Part shown: piece by piece, positions 31,923 to 43,910 of the stretch
Position numbering within the stretch: position 1 is the first letter of the stretch
Layout: every line of letters starts with the position of its first letter
Assembly (NCBI GenBank): GCA_017163975.1
Contig: JAFFSR010000279.1
Location: forward strand, 248,001-312,000
Length of the DNA: 64,000 nucleotides
DNA from: Anastatus disparis
Lineage: Eukaryota; Arthropoda; Insecta; Hymenoptera; Eupelmidae
Direction of reading: 5' to 3'
Notes under the pieces: model-generated
Databases searched by the model: none
What the model was told of the DNA's origin: nothing
The model's input: only the letters and a program-made list of their open reading frames with translations
Made by a program: the position numbers and the translations under genes

Positions 31923-34858
31923 TTTTGCTTAGCACCATGTCTCGTTACAGGTGGTGTAAATACTGGTGACGAGGTTTTCCGTTTCGCAGTATTTAAAGGA
32001 GACGTTCGTCTTTTGGCAATTTTTAGAATTTCCGTATTTCCAATCAAATTATTAGGGGTTTCTGAACTTCCAATAAACTTTGCAAATTTAAATCTACCAA
32101 TAGATGCTTCATCATCCTCCTCGTGTATTTCCTGACGGTGTTATTGCACGATAAGCGTAAAACTTTGGTGCTGCAGACATCATAGTGTCTATATAGGTAC
32201 CAGGAGCGTAACATCATAATTCATCCGTCATATCACCCAATAAGTTTCCCAATGCTGGCTCATATTCGCCCGAATCGTCCTTTTTTAAAAAAATACACGA
32301 ATCAGTATCACAGTACAAAGTACGCCTATCAAGCTTTTCCATATATTTGTACAATTCCAGCCTGGCTTGTGCAGTTGTGAATACTGCTATTACCACATTT
32401 GTATTGGATGATGCTTCAACAGCTTTTTCTCTAAGCTGCCAATGAACGTATGAAATATCGTCGTTTACAGGTAAAATACTAAGAACTTCTTTATCAGGAC
32501 AGGTTAATGTTCGTAAGAGATTTTCGCGCGATTTCACGATTTCTGTTTGCTTTAAATTACTGCGTTGTCCAAACTTCTTCCAAAAAGAATTTAAGCAAAG
32601 TTTAGCTACAGCTCTCAGACCACTATTTTTTTCTATTTTGTCACAATCCAATCGAATACCTTCGTTTCGCTCATACTCGTCCAAGTACCGCAATTTCGCT
32701 TCGTCGTCATTTAAACACCAAGCAAGCCATCCACTTGCTTCTTGTTTTATTTTCAAAAACGTATTTACGTATCCTGCAAAGAGTCCTCCGTTAATACCAT
32801 CAAAGCGTGTCATTTTGTATTGTCATATAATATATATTTTCGTTATACGGTACCCAAGTTCGACAGATTTACGTAATTCGTCGACTACCCAAGTACTTGT
32901 GAATTCTCGCTCGCCAATGTTTTCGTGATTAACATCGCTTTCTCGCATCTCCTCGCAACAAGAACGACAAAGTGCAAATAACAAACGACCGTGCATTTTA
33001 ACGGGTAACAAAGGTAAGTACAAGTTTCTGGGTGGTAAAACTTTACACTTAATCAGACCCTCGAAACGTTGCAAATCATTATTATTTCCTCCGGTTAGTT
33101 CACGACACTCGCTTCCTATGAAAATTTTTGGATGTCCAACGGGAAATTGCCCACGTTTACATACGTAAGGATACAAGGAGCATATATCTGTGTATTTGAT
33201 TTTCTCACCCTCTTTAATTTTATAATAAGGAATTATATTTTCTGTTCTTCCGCCGAAAAATGCTTCTCGTGGGTTTGACGTTATTCTACTCATTACAGGA
33301 TGATTACGCACGTATTCAGCTATTTCCAGATTTTCAAGTTTAATTTTATCGTATTCGCATTCCCATATGCAACGAACCTCGTATCCAAGTTGTCGATTTT
33401 TATTTATTTTTACTAATGTATTTTCATAAACTTCGTTAAACGTACGTCCAAAAGCGATGCTCGTATCCTGATTTTTATCAAAACATTGGGGACAACCATG
33501 CGTGTAACAACCTTCATATTCGAAACTATACCCTTTTCATCCTGATTTCCCGATGCAGGAGGTGACAAATTTTGACAAATTTTAACAAGTTCGCAAATTT
33601 TTTTATTTTTGGCCTTATAGCTTCCATTTGTTTGATGATTTTTGTAGCAAGCATTATTGAAAAATGTTCTACGGCATTCGTTACACTTCAAAATTATACC
33701 GTTTTCTTTCACACATGATGGCGATACAGAACACTTTGAACATACGTTTGAACACTGATGTTTGTCGGGATATTTGTAACATTTATTACAATATTCGCAG
33801 AAAAAATTATTACCCGCTGCTCCGCTTACATTTAAAATAGTATGATAATGATGTTCATCAGAATCATAATATAAATTTATAACTCCTTGCAAATCCACAT
33901 TATTTTGGGATTGTTCAATTAACGCACGACCATTAAAAAATGGTGGTTCTCCGCTTCCAAAATTACTTTTATCATATACTTGTATTGCAATGCCAAGTCT
34001 AGTATAATACTTCTGAAATTTATCTATCTTGCAGAACACCCAGCCTTCCTCTGGAATATTCAGGTCAGCATTTTTTATTAACTGCAAAGCGTTCTCTTTT
34101 TTCATAGATCTACGTCCATCGCGAATGACAGTCCACTTATTTTTAATATCGATTGAATCATTTTTTTTATAATTCACATACATCTCCCCAACAACTAAGG
34201 CTCGTGGCAAACACAAATTATCTTTATTCTGTATACAAACTATTGATTTTTTCTGCAATATGTTAATATTTAATTTATTTTTCCGACCGGTACCTCGAGG
34301 TAAATTGGTATACGTTGCCTCTAAAATAAAACTATCGTCAATCTGAAAATTTTCGTTACTTTGAGTTAAATTACTTATAAGTTCCCATAAATCATCGTAA
34401 TTAAAATTAAAAATCGGTCTAAGTGACATTCCGGCTGGGCCATGACTAAAGTGAATACTTTTTACAGTAATTCCTACTAAGTCATTTTCTTCTCCTAACG
34501 ATATCAAATACGCGTGAATATCCCGCATAACCAATTCTAACCATAAAACAAGATTGAAATTTTCTATAGGGGGACGCATGCAAAGTACTAATCTTGTTGC
34601 ATTCATTTGAAATTTTCTTATGTAATGATTCCTTTGTTGATTAATATCGAATCTTACGCCCGGGGGTCTTATTGAAAATTCCTCCGCACTAGCGCCTCTA
34701 CCGCCACCTATTTGAACATTTTCTACTTCACTCACGCACGATTCACTCTCTCGTGCATACTCATTCCTATTGACGCTCTCACTTACATATGCGTTAGACT
34801 CCCCCCTCTCGCTGCTATTACTATGTCCATGGTTGACGCTGCTACTGCTCGTAGACAT
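31901..34858 (-). pseudogene. Protein-primed family-B DNA polymerase, broken
   Basis: The first part (34858-33413) holds a Ser-rich start and a Cys-rich block with several CxxC pairs (FFCEYCNKC, NVCSKC). A frameshift near 33535 moves the reading to a frame with the HGCPQC segment and motif A, TDICSLYP (33188). A TGA at 32823-32825 is followed by LCLNSFWKKFGQ (motif B, near 32603) and YCDTDS (motif C, near 32315). A second TGA lies at 32214-32216, and the basic C-terminus (FKFAKFIGSSETPNN and on) is reached by another frame change near 32130. Four lesions in all. The enzyme would copy the element from terminal-protein primers. Confidence 0.93.
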
Positions 34859-34988
34859 ACCCAACTGTTCTCTCTCTGATGCATTTGTGGCTCCCCACTC
34901 TACCTTCCCTTCTTCTTCTTTTTCTTCTTCTTCTTCTGTGACAGAAAGAAGCGTAGCATAGTTTTCAACTGGTGTTGATGTTTCTATG

Positions 34989-34990
34989 AG

Positions 34991-35038
<48 letters not shown>

Positions 35039-35039
35039 C
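34989..35039. repeat. (GAT)n trinucleotide repeat
   Basis: About 16 units just upstream of the polymerase start. On the minus strand it reads (TCA)n and continues the polymerase frame without a stop as a serine run, back to a splice-acceptor-like TTTTTTATAG at about 35045-35054. Confidence 0.9.
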
Positions 35040-35277
35040 GATGCTATAAAAAATATTTTATGTTTAGAAAAAATTTTTAATAAATATTTTGAAAATTTAT
35101 TTAAAAAATTTAATTAGGAATTTTTAATTTTTATATTACATGATTCTTATCATTATTACTATTATTATTAATATTACTAATATTATTTATTACTATTGTT
35201 ATTAAAATTATTTATTTACTTATGTTTGCAACGTTTAAAATTAAAAAACGAAAAATAAAAATAATTTTTTAAAATTT

Positions 35278-37150
35278 TCATTCTTCTGGAGGACCATTTA
35301 AACTATCGTGTACACGATCGAGTAGATCGGCTAAATCTGTAGTCGAATCTGTATACAATGCTGATTCCATATCTTCAGCCATGGTATGAAACCATCGTAA
35401 TTCTTGCGTGCGTCGAACTGGTCTAATTCTTTGGGCATAAATCTTCAGAGGTCTTGAATTTAGATTTGTCACGTTACCAACACCGTTTTCTTCTCTCCGT
35501 ATTACTTTATATAAATAAAAAATATTTTATAAATAGTAATGATAAAATAATAATAATATTAATAGAATAATAATAATAATATTAATAGAATAATAATAAT
35601 AAAATAATAATAAAAATTATAATTATAATAAAAATCCCTTACACTCATTAACTCGTCGATCTAACATGCCCTCATCAAAAGAGTGGAAAATCATGCGCGT
35701 GCGGTCGACGATTTGATAGAACGGTCTCTCTCTTTCCGGTACTCTTTGAGCATAAAAACCGTGTAACAGAATACTCCGTTCTTGCCTATTTTCAAAGGGT
35801 CCTGCTGGATTTGCTGCCCCGCTTTCTATCTCATTAAGTACATCGTTGCTACCACTACCATGTATAGGCCCATTATGGCTTAAGACTCTTAAGGTAGCAC
35901 TCAGTGGCTCTGGATAATTAACAACCATAGTACATGCTAGTCGCCCGATCGATCTTATTATTTCTTCATTAACTTCTTCTTCGTCTTCAGAATCAAAAAC
36001 GGACTCTGATTCAAAATTTTCTCCCAAGTCCTGTTGAAACTGCATGGGACTTCGGCTATTTTCAACTCTTTCTTCTTGTTGTTCCTCTTCTTCTTCTTCA
36101 TTGAAGAACGTTTCGGCATCGCTATCAACGATTATTTCTGGCGGCTGCTGTTCTTGCCTGATTCCATTCCTTCCTCCTCCTCCTTCTTCTTCTTCTTCTT
36201 CTTCTTCTTCTTCATTAACAAACATTTCAGCATCGCGACCTATAACTTGTGGAGAAACGCTTAAATCGGAAGTATGGTAAGACGAAGAAGGTGAAGGTGT
36301 AACGAATAATCGTTGCCGGGCACTGTTTCCAGATGTACCTGGCATATCATGATTTCCGATAAGATGATTTCCTTTATTTACATGTCCGAATGAATCCTCG
36401 TCGCTGTCCGTCTCCCAATTTCTTCGCAATATTTCTAGCGCTGAAAAATAATTTTCATATCAATATTTTTAAAATAAACTTTTAAATTTTTTCTTATGCG
36501 ATAAACGATAAAAAATGTTAATATTGCTAAATAAATATTTGTATATTACTTTATTATTATTATTGAATAATATTTAAAAATTTATTTAAAAAAATTATTC
36601 ATATTAAAAATTTGACTCACGATTATTTAAAGTTATATATATATAATAAAATTATTATTTAAATATATAAAAATTTAAACTATCATTTTTTAATATTAAT
36701 ATTTATTTAAAAATTGAAAATTCAACATGAAATCTTATAACTGATTTATAGTTTTATGAACCAAAAAATGAAAATATAAATCATTTTTTTACAAATATAA
36801 ACTACCCAAACAAATGTTATGTCATGGATCGGAAATATTTAAAATTCAATACAAATATACACATTCAAACGATTCGTTGAAGTAAATTACGAATTATTAA
36901 TTGCTAAATAATGAAATACTAGTAAAATTAATAGTAAATTGATTATAAATTTTCATAAAAATTATTTAATAACATTTTTTTAAATAATATCAATTTAAAC
37001 TTTTCAATGTTTTCTTAGACGATGAAAGGTATAAATATTAATATTACTAAATAAATATAAAATATTTTTAATATTCATTTCTTACTTTATTGTTGAATAA
37101 TATTTTTAAAATTAGTAAAAAATTAGTTACATTAAAAATTCTACTCAGGA

Positions 37151-37232
<82 letters not shown>

Positions 37233-37985
37233 TATAATTGAAATAAATAAAAATTTAAACTATCTTTTTTAATATTAATATTTATTTAAAAATTGAAAAT
37301 TCCAAATGAAATCTTATAAAGGATATATAGTTTTATGAACTAAAAATGAAATTATAAATCGTTATCTTCGAATATAAACTACCCAAACAAATGTGATGGG
37401 TCGAAAATAATATTTAAAACTCAATACAAATATATAAATTCAAACGATTAGATGAAGTAAATAACGAATTATTAATTTGTTAAATAATAATGAAATACTA
37501 TCGAAATTAATAATTGATTGTAAATTTCTATAAAAATAATTCAAAAGATACAAGAATATTTTGACCTTTCTCATAAATCTGATTAGATCGGAGTGCTCAA
37601 ATTAATCTGTTTTTAAAGAGAAGCAATTTAATTTGAAAAGTATTTTATACTCACATCGATACTCGTTGTATTCATTCATTAGTTCCTGCAGTACATAGGC
37701 ATCTTCCAATTTTCTTGATTTCACATATTCAGCAAGCTGCTGATACAGCAAGTTCGTTTTTTTTTTTTTAAATCTATTATACAATCGCGCAATCATACGT
37801 AACGACACGGATGATAAAAAAAAATTTAATTGCTGTTTTAGATAGAAACATGTCATACGATGAACTTTTCTACGCCACGTTAAATTACACACTCTTCGTA
37901 CAGTGTAACACGATTCTACATAACTTAAATATTTACCAATTCGTAAAATAATCACACAAAAATTGTCTTCCACAATATTTCTCAT
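35278..37985 (-). CDS. Spliced acidic Polinton gene (three exons)
   Basis: Exon 1: 37985-37655. Exon 2: 36440-35643. Exon 3: 35504-35278. The exons add to 1,356 bases, exactly 452 codons. The first intron starts GTGAGTAT and ends TTATTTTTCAG; the second starts GTAAGG and ends ATATAAAG. Both are phase 1, and each junction keeps the frame. Exon 1 is basic and helical (LQELMNEYNEYR). Exon 2 has long Glu runs, Ser/Pro stretches and FYAQRVPERERPFYQ. Exon 3 opens a similar IYAQRIRPVRRTQEL part. Highly acidic, perhaps nuclear. The function is unknown. It lies upstream of the polymerase on the same strand, and could be an early regulator. Confidence 0.6.
36441..37654 (-). other. Intron 1 of the spliced Polinton gene
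   Basis: 1,214 bases, very AT-rich, with a (TA)n tract at about 37150-37228. Donor and acceptor are close to consensus. A ~100-base phrase (AAACTACCCAAACAAATG and following) occurs twice, near 36800 and 37376, so part of the intron is internally duplicated. Confidence 0.55.
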
Positions 37986-38009
37986 GGTTTCGCAATAAAA
38001 AATCACTAG

Positions 38010-38740
38010 ACAATCAAAATTTCAGCTTCTATTCGCTATCGTAGCAGAGAACTATATGAGAAAAAATAGTTTCACGCATATCTTTATATAGGCTTTTATT
38101 TCTCATAGAGAAAAAATTGTAGCAAATATCGGTTAACAGAAAAATAGGGAAACACTATTATATGTATAAAGACGGCCAGCATGCAAGCTGCAAGAAAAAT
38201 TTCAATTAAAATGATACGTTAACCGAAAAAGGAAAATAATATTATACCCGTAAAGACGGTATGCATACAAGTTGCAAGAAAAGTTTTCTCTCTCTTTTAC
38301 ACCTTGCAAGCGGTATGCTTATCAGTGAAAATACCATACAATAGCTCGAGCACTATTTAATGTTTACAGATAATTTTACGTGAAATCCACCCCTCTATTT
38401 CTACAAATGCGAAAACATAGGTTTAAAAAAGAGAGAGAAAGAATATCTGATAATACACTATATCAACATACCAGGTGTTAAAAATGTTTTCGGATACTTA
38501 CAAGATGTACATACTTATCGCTTCCCTTAAATATCTAACAGAGCATATGTTTTCCCTAATTTCTTCTTCTTCTATCTTTATAATCATAGATAATTTTATG
38601 GAAAAAATACCCAACACTGAGTTTTCTTCGCAAGATCGATATTCAAAGTTTTTTAGTTTGATTCTCGAAACTTATTGAGAAAGATATACTTTTTCTTAGC
38701 TTTTTTTCAATTTCAACGAAAAATATTTTTTCAAAACAAA
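38010..38740. other. Intergenic Polinton stretch
   Basis: Divergent region between the minus-strand spliced gene and the plus-strand gene, so it should hold promoters for both. A duplicated phrase (AAAGACGG...GCAAGAAAA near 38170 and 38252) is visible. The 67-codon frame at 38475 is not convincing. Confidence 0.4.
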
Positions 38741-38741
38741 A

Positions 38742-39117
38742 ATGGAAAAGAATAATCAAGTCAATGAAATGTCGTGGTTTGATGATATGGTTAAAGAGGC
38801 ATTGGAAAAAGCAGTATCACCGAATACTGCTGAATCGATAAGTGGTGTATACCAAAATTTAAATAACGAACAAGAAAACAACGATATGGAAATATATGGC
38901 ACTATAAAGCTGCACAAAATTCGGCGAAGGTTCGTGTCACGTACGAGAGCGACGGAGAGCTGACCAAATACCCATACGGAGGGAAAGAGTTCTTAGATGT
39001 AATCTTGAAAGAAGAATTTGATACAATTATAAATCAAAAGCCTCAGCGCTCATTATTATATAACAGAAGATCGAGTAACCCGCCGACGGCTACTCATGTA
39101 TACGAAGGTATAGAATA
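38742..39117 (+). pseudogene. Small plus-strand Polinton gene, frameshifted
   Basis: ATG 38742 opens MEKNNQVNEMSWFDDMVKEA and runs 73 codons to a TGA at 38961-38963. The shifted frame is open and protein-like from about 38900 to TAA 39117 (KVRVTYESDGELTKYPYGG, then EFLDVILKEEF). One frame change near 38895-38910 joins them. It is the only gene of the element on the plus strand. No family recognised. Confidence 0.5.
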
Positions 39118-39119
39118 AA

Positions 39120-39604
39120 AAATATAAACGTATTTATTTGTTAATTTTTCATTTATTAACCTTATTTATCCACCTATCCCTTAAAAATTTATATTGTATA
39201 CTTTTTAATTAAAAGAAAAATCAAATTTAAAATTATATTTTAAAAATTAATTAATAATAATATTTTAATAAGATATTAATTTTTATATTCTTATAATTAA
39301 TTTTTTCATACATATTTTTAAATTTCAAATAATTTTTTTAAACTTTTTGAAATAGATATTATTATTATTATAAAATATACAATTTTATTCATTTAACATT
39401 TTAAATTTTCATAAAGATTTTATATTTAAAGTTAGTAAACATATTATTTTAATTATATTTTAAATTAGGTATGTATAAAGATTACTTTTTGATCACCGTA
39501 GATATTAGAGGGGAGGGGTAAGAGAATTATTTTCAAACTATACAGCCCTGTGTACAACACCCCAAGCAGAGAGGTAGGGAAAGACAGAGAGGACCCACCA
39601 TGGA
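39120..39604. other. AT-rich subterminal Polinton stretch
   Basis: No gene. Very AT-rich to about 39500, then a purine-rich part leading into the inverted repeat. Confidence 0.5.
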
Positions 39605-39770
39605 CACTATAACAGCCCCAGACTGGGGGAAGGGGAAATGTCACACTATACCATTACATGTACGCTATAACAGCCCTAGACATGAAGAGGGAGACAGGAG
39701 GGGAGGGGGATGGGGAGGTATAGCGAGACGAGGGGAGGGGGTGTCTCGCTATACCGCCCCATATACTACT
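39605..39770 (-). repeat. Polinton right terminal inverted repeat
   Basis: Inverted partner of 24546-24711, including the outer AGTAGTATATGGGGCGG and the inner CCCCCAGTCTGGGGCTGT. A few substitutions and short indels separate the two. Confidence 0.93.
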
Positions 39771-40470
39771 GTCATGATTGTGCATACATTAAAATACATC
39801 AAGTAAATGTTGATTTTAAATCAGAAAATAAAGACACTTTTGAAAATGACAATAGTGAAAATGTTGAAAATGAATATATATAAAAATCAAACAATACATT
39901 AATACACGATATTTATGTCCACCTGAAGCAATGCACAGATTATTAGAATATCCTTTACATGTTATTCCACATACTATAAAACGTCTAAGCATTCATGAAG
40001 AGAATCAACAAAACGTATTTTTTAAGAGGAGGTCGAGCATACATGTCCTTTTCTAATCAAAGAATTGATTTTATTACAAAAACTAATAATTTTAGCAAAA
40101 AATTAAGAGAAAGCCGCATTTTGTATCAAAAAAAGCAATATCTTCATTGATGAGAAAAAATTAATTTTATGGCTTCGTTTCCAAGAAAACCTTGAAAAAC
40201 TTAAAACACAGAGGTTAGGGTAAACAATTTGGTTTTTCAAGGTTTTCTTGAAATCAAAGCAATAAAATTAATTTTTTTTTATTAGAGAAAATTTTGCTTT
40301 TCCTTATACGAGATGCGGCTTTCTCTTTATTTTTTGCTAAAGTTATTATTTTTAGCTAAAAATTAATTATTTGATTAGAAAAGGACAGAGATACGTGACC
40401 TCCTCTTAAAGAAGGAAAAGAAGAAATGGTCATGCAAAAAAATGTTGGAACAACATTAACAGCATATTTT
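39771..40470 (+). pseudogene. Helitron frame resumed after the Polinton
   Basis: Starts with the second GTCATG and continues the interrupted Rep frame as DCAYIKIHQVN. After a frame break near 39880 it reads YINTRYLCPPEAMHRLLEYP and IKRLSIHEENQQNVFF, typical of the Helitron segment after Rep. The MITE at 40026-40405 interrupts it. It then goes on as EGKEEMVMQKNVGTTLTAYF before being lost in the 29-bp minisatellite. Confidence 0.85.
40026..40405. mobile_element. 380-bp foldback MITE with TTAA duplication
   Basis: TTAA at 40022-40025 and 40406-40409. Ends GAGGAGGTC and its complement. Inverted arms of ~150 bases (CCTTTTCTAATCAAAGAATT against AATTATTTGATTAGAAAAGG) surround a short centre. Excision with one TTAA restores the Helitron frame, confirming the boundaries. 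TTAA is the piggyBac-type target, but the ends are not typical piggyBac. Confidence 0.85.
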
Positions 40471-40472
40471 GA

Positions 40473-40690
40473 ATTGAATGCGCTGTTAAATCGACTGCAT
40501 ATTGGGATGCGCTGTTAAATCGGCTGCATATTGGGATGCGCTGTTGAATCGGCTGCATATTGGGATTCGCTGTTTGAACGGCTGCATATGGAGATTCGCT
40601 GTTTGAACGGCTGCATATTGGGATGCGCTGTTTAATCGGCTGCAAATAAGGATATGCTGTTAAGTGAACTGTATATGGAGATGCGCTATT
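40473..40690. repeat. 29-bp minisatellite
   Basis: Seven to eight tandem copies of a unit like GCGCTGTTAAATCGGCTGCA plus TATTGGGAT, diverging to the right. It begins where Helitron similarity ends. Confidence 0.9.
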
Positions 40691-40858
40691 AGATTTGCAA
40701 TGTCTAGTGTAAGAATGAGACGTTAAAACATTGCATTTGAAATAAAAAAAAATATTATGGCGTCTGGAGCGGAGCCTGTATAAAACATTATAAAAATACG
40801 CTCCACTGAAGAATCCAATGTAAAAGTATACAGGCTTGGATAAAATGCTACGTTGGAA

Positions 40859-43566
40859 AACATATTAACCAAAAAAATGTAGGAACCAAAAATATGTAAG
40901 GCCTAAAAAAATATAAGTTCCTAGGAAATATGAGGCCCAAAAAATATAGAGACCGAAAGAATATTGAGCCCAAAAAAATATTAAGTCCAAAAAATTATAA
41001 GTCCCAAAAAAATATAATGCCCAAGAAAGTATTAGGCTCAATAAAATATAAGAACCAAAAAAAATTACGGCCCAAGAAAATATAAGGGCCAAAAAATATA
41101 GAGACCGAAAAAATATTGGGCCCGAAAAAAATTAGGGCCCAAGAAAATATAAGGCCCAAAAAATATAGAGACCAAAATAATATTAAGCCCAAAAAAATGT
41201 TAAGTCCAAAAAATTATAAGGCCCAAAAAATATAAGGCCCAAGAAAGTATAAGGCTCAATAAAATATAAGGCCCAAAAAATATAGAGACCGGAGAAATAT
41301 TGGGCCCAATAAAATATTAAGTCCAAAAAATTATAAGGCCCAAAAAAATAAGGCCCAAGAAAGTATTAGGCTCAATAAAATATAAGGCCCAAAAAATATA
41401 GAGACTAAAAAAATATTGGGCCCAAAAAAATATTAAGTCCAAAAAATTATAAGGCCCAAAAAAATAAGGCCCAAGAAAGTATTAGGCTCAATAAAATATA
41501 AGGCCCAAAAAATATAGACTGAAAAAATATTGGGCCCAAAAAAATATTGAGTCCAAAAAAATAATAAGTCCAAAAAATTATAAGGCCCAAAAAAATATAA
41601 GGCCCAAGAAAGTATTAGGCTCAATAAAATATAAGAACCAAAAAAAATTACGGCCCAAGAAAATATAAGGGCCAAAAAATATAGAGACCGAAAAATATTG
41701 GGCCCGAAAAAAATTAGGGCCCAAGAAAATATAAGGCCCAAAAAATATAGAGACCAAAATAATATTAAGCCCAAAAAAATGTTAAGTCCAAAAAATTATA
41801 AGGCCCAAAAAATATAAGGCCCAAGAAAGTATAAGGCTCAATAAAATATAAGAACCAAAAAAAATTACGGCCCAAGAAAATATAAGGGCCAAAAATATAG
41901 AGACCGAAAAATATTGGGCCCGAAAAAATTAGGGCCCAAGAAAATATAAGGCCCAAAAAATATAGAGACCAAAATAATATTAAGCCCAAAAAAATGTTAA
42001 GTCCAAAAAATTATAAGGCCCAAAAAATATAAGGCCCAAGAAAGTATAAGGCTCAATAAAATATAAGGCCCAAAAAATATAGAGACCGGAGAAATATTGG
42101 GCCCAATAAAATATTAAGTCCAAAAAATTATAAGGCCCAAAAAAATAAGGCCCAAGAAAGTATTAGGCTCAATAAAATATAAGGCCCAAAAAATATAGAG
42201 ACTAAAAAAATATTGGGCCCAAAAAAATATTAAGTCCAAAAAATTATAAGGCCCAAAAAAATAAGGCCCAAGAAAGTATTAGGCTCAATAAAATATAAGG
42301 CCCAAAAAATATAGACTGAAAAAATATTGGGCCCAAAAAAATATTGAGTCCAAAAAAATAATAAGTCCAAAAAATTATAAGGCCCAAAAAAATATAAGGC
42401 CCAAGAAAGTATTAGGCTCAATAAAATATAAGAACCAAAAAAAATTACGGCCCAAGAAAATATAAGGCCCAAAAAATATAGAGACCGAAAAAATATTGGG
42501 CCAAAACAATTATAAGGCCCAAAAAAATATAAGGCCCAAGAAAGTATAAGGCCCAATAAAATATGAGGCCAAAAAAATATAAGGCCCAAGAAAATATAAG
42601 GCTCAATAAAATATAAGGCCCAAAAAAATAAGGCCCCCAAAAATATGGAGACCGAAAAAATATTTGGCCCAAAAAAATATTGAGTCCAAAAAATTATAAG
42701 GCTCAAGAAAATATAAGGCTCAATAAAATATAAGGACCAAAAAAATATAAGGCCCAAAAAATATAGAGACCGAAAAAATATTGGGTCCAAAAAAATATTG
42801 AGTCCAAAAAAATATTAGGTCCAAAAAAATATTGAGTCCAAAAAATTATAAGGCCCAAAAAAATAAGGCCCAAGAAAGTATTAGGCTCAATAAAATATAA
42901 GGCCCAAAAAATATAGACTGAAAAAATATTGGGCCCAAAAAAATATTGAGTCCAAAAAAATAATAAGTCCAAAAAATTATAAGGCCCAAAAAAATATAAG
43001 GCCCAAGAAAGTATTAGGCTCAATAAAATATAAGAACCAAAAAAAATTACGGCCCAAGAAAATATAAGGCCCAAAAAATATAGAGACCGAAAAAATATTG
43101 GGCCAAAACAATTATAAGGCCCAAAAAAATATAAGGCCCAAGAAAGTATAAGGCCCAATAAAATATGAGGCCCAAAAAAATATAAGGCCCAAGAAAATAT
43201 AAGGCTCAATAAAATATAAGGCCCAAAAAAATAAGGCCCAAAAAATATGGAGACCGAAAAAATATTTGGCCCAAAAAAATATTGAGTCCAAAAAATTATA
43301 AGGCTCAAGAAAATATAAGGCTCAATAAAATATAAGGACCAAAAAAATATAAGGCCCAAAAAATATAGAGACCGAAAAAATATTGGGTCCAAAAAAATAT
43401 TGAGTCCAAAAAAATATTAGGTCCAAAAAAATATTGAGTCCAAAAAATTACAAGGCCCAAGAAAATTATAATGCCCAAGAAAATATAAGGCCCAAGAAAA
43501 TAAAAGGCCCAAGAAAATAAAAGGCCTAAGAAAATATAAGGACCATGAAAATATAAGGCCCAAGAG
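40859..43566. repeat. 2.7-kb GGCCCAAAAAATATAA satellite
   Basis: Short units of ~16-22 bases (variants AAGGCCCAAGAAAGTATTAG, AGTCCAAAAAATTATAAGG, AGAGACCGAAAAAATATTGG) arranged in higher-order copies. Blocks ending near 42790 and 43392 are the same over several hundred bases, giving a ~602-base higher-order period. The minus strand lacks stops for long spans and produces Phe/Trp/Tyr/Leu-rich frames of up to 229 codons that I do not regard as genes. Confidence 0.93.
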
Positions 43567-43569
43567 AGA

Positions 43570-43868
43570 CGCATTTAAAAAATGCGGAGAACCGGAGAAC
43601 CGGAGAAACGGAGGAAAAAGTGGTTTCACTTTAATATAATATAAGATGATGCTGGAAAGATGTATTTAAAGTAACACTAAAATTAAAATAAACTAACTTT
43701 AAGATACAAATTACTAACATAGTAACTAGGACAATAATACAAAACTAATACATATATATTTAAACATTAATTTATAGACATTATAAATATAAATCATTTT
43801 CATGAAAACAAATATAAACAATATTTTTTTTACAGATTAACTAGTTTATAAGTGAAAAGAAAAAAAGA

Positions 43869-43910
<42 letters not shown>

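Larger units (their letters stand above)
24546..39770 (-). mobile_element. Polinton/Maverick DNA transposon, 15.2 kb
   Basis: Terminal inverted repeats of 166 bp beginning AGTAGTATATGGGGCGG, a perfect 6-bp target duplication (GTCATG), and a gene set that defines the group: protein-primed DNA polymerase B, retroviral-type integrase, adenain-like protease, major and minor capsid proteins. Nearly all genes read on the minus strand. Polymerase, integrase, major capsid and accessory genes are interrupted. No packaging ATPase was found. A spliced gene and several small unassigned genes fill the ends. Confidence 0.96.

Noticed and set aside
34865..35045. Polymerase start extended upstream through a serine run
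   Set aside because: The frame is open but has no ATG. It would need an unseen upstream exon. I kept ATG 34858 and noted the acceptor-like site only.
40473..40690. CRISPR-like spacing of a 29-bp repeat
   Set aside because: Units are contiguous with no spacers and diverge gradually. The context is an animal genome and a decayed Helitron.
40865..43629. Long minus-strand frames rich in Phe, Trp, Leu and Tyr that look like membrane proteins
   Set aside because: They follow the GGCCCAAA satellite unit exactly and repeat with it. The unit simply lacks stop codons on that strand.
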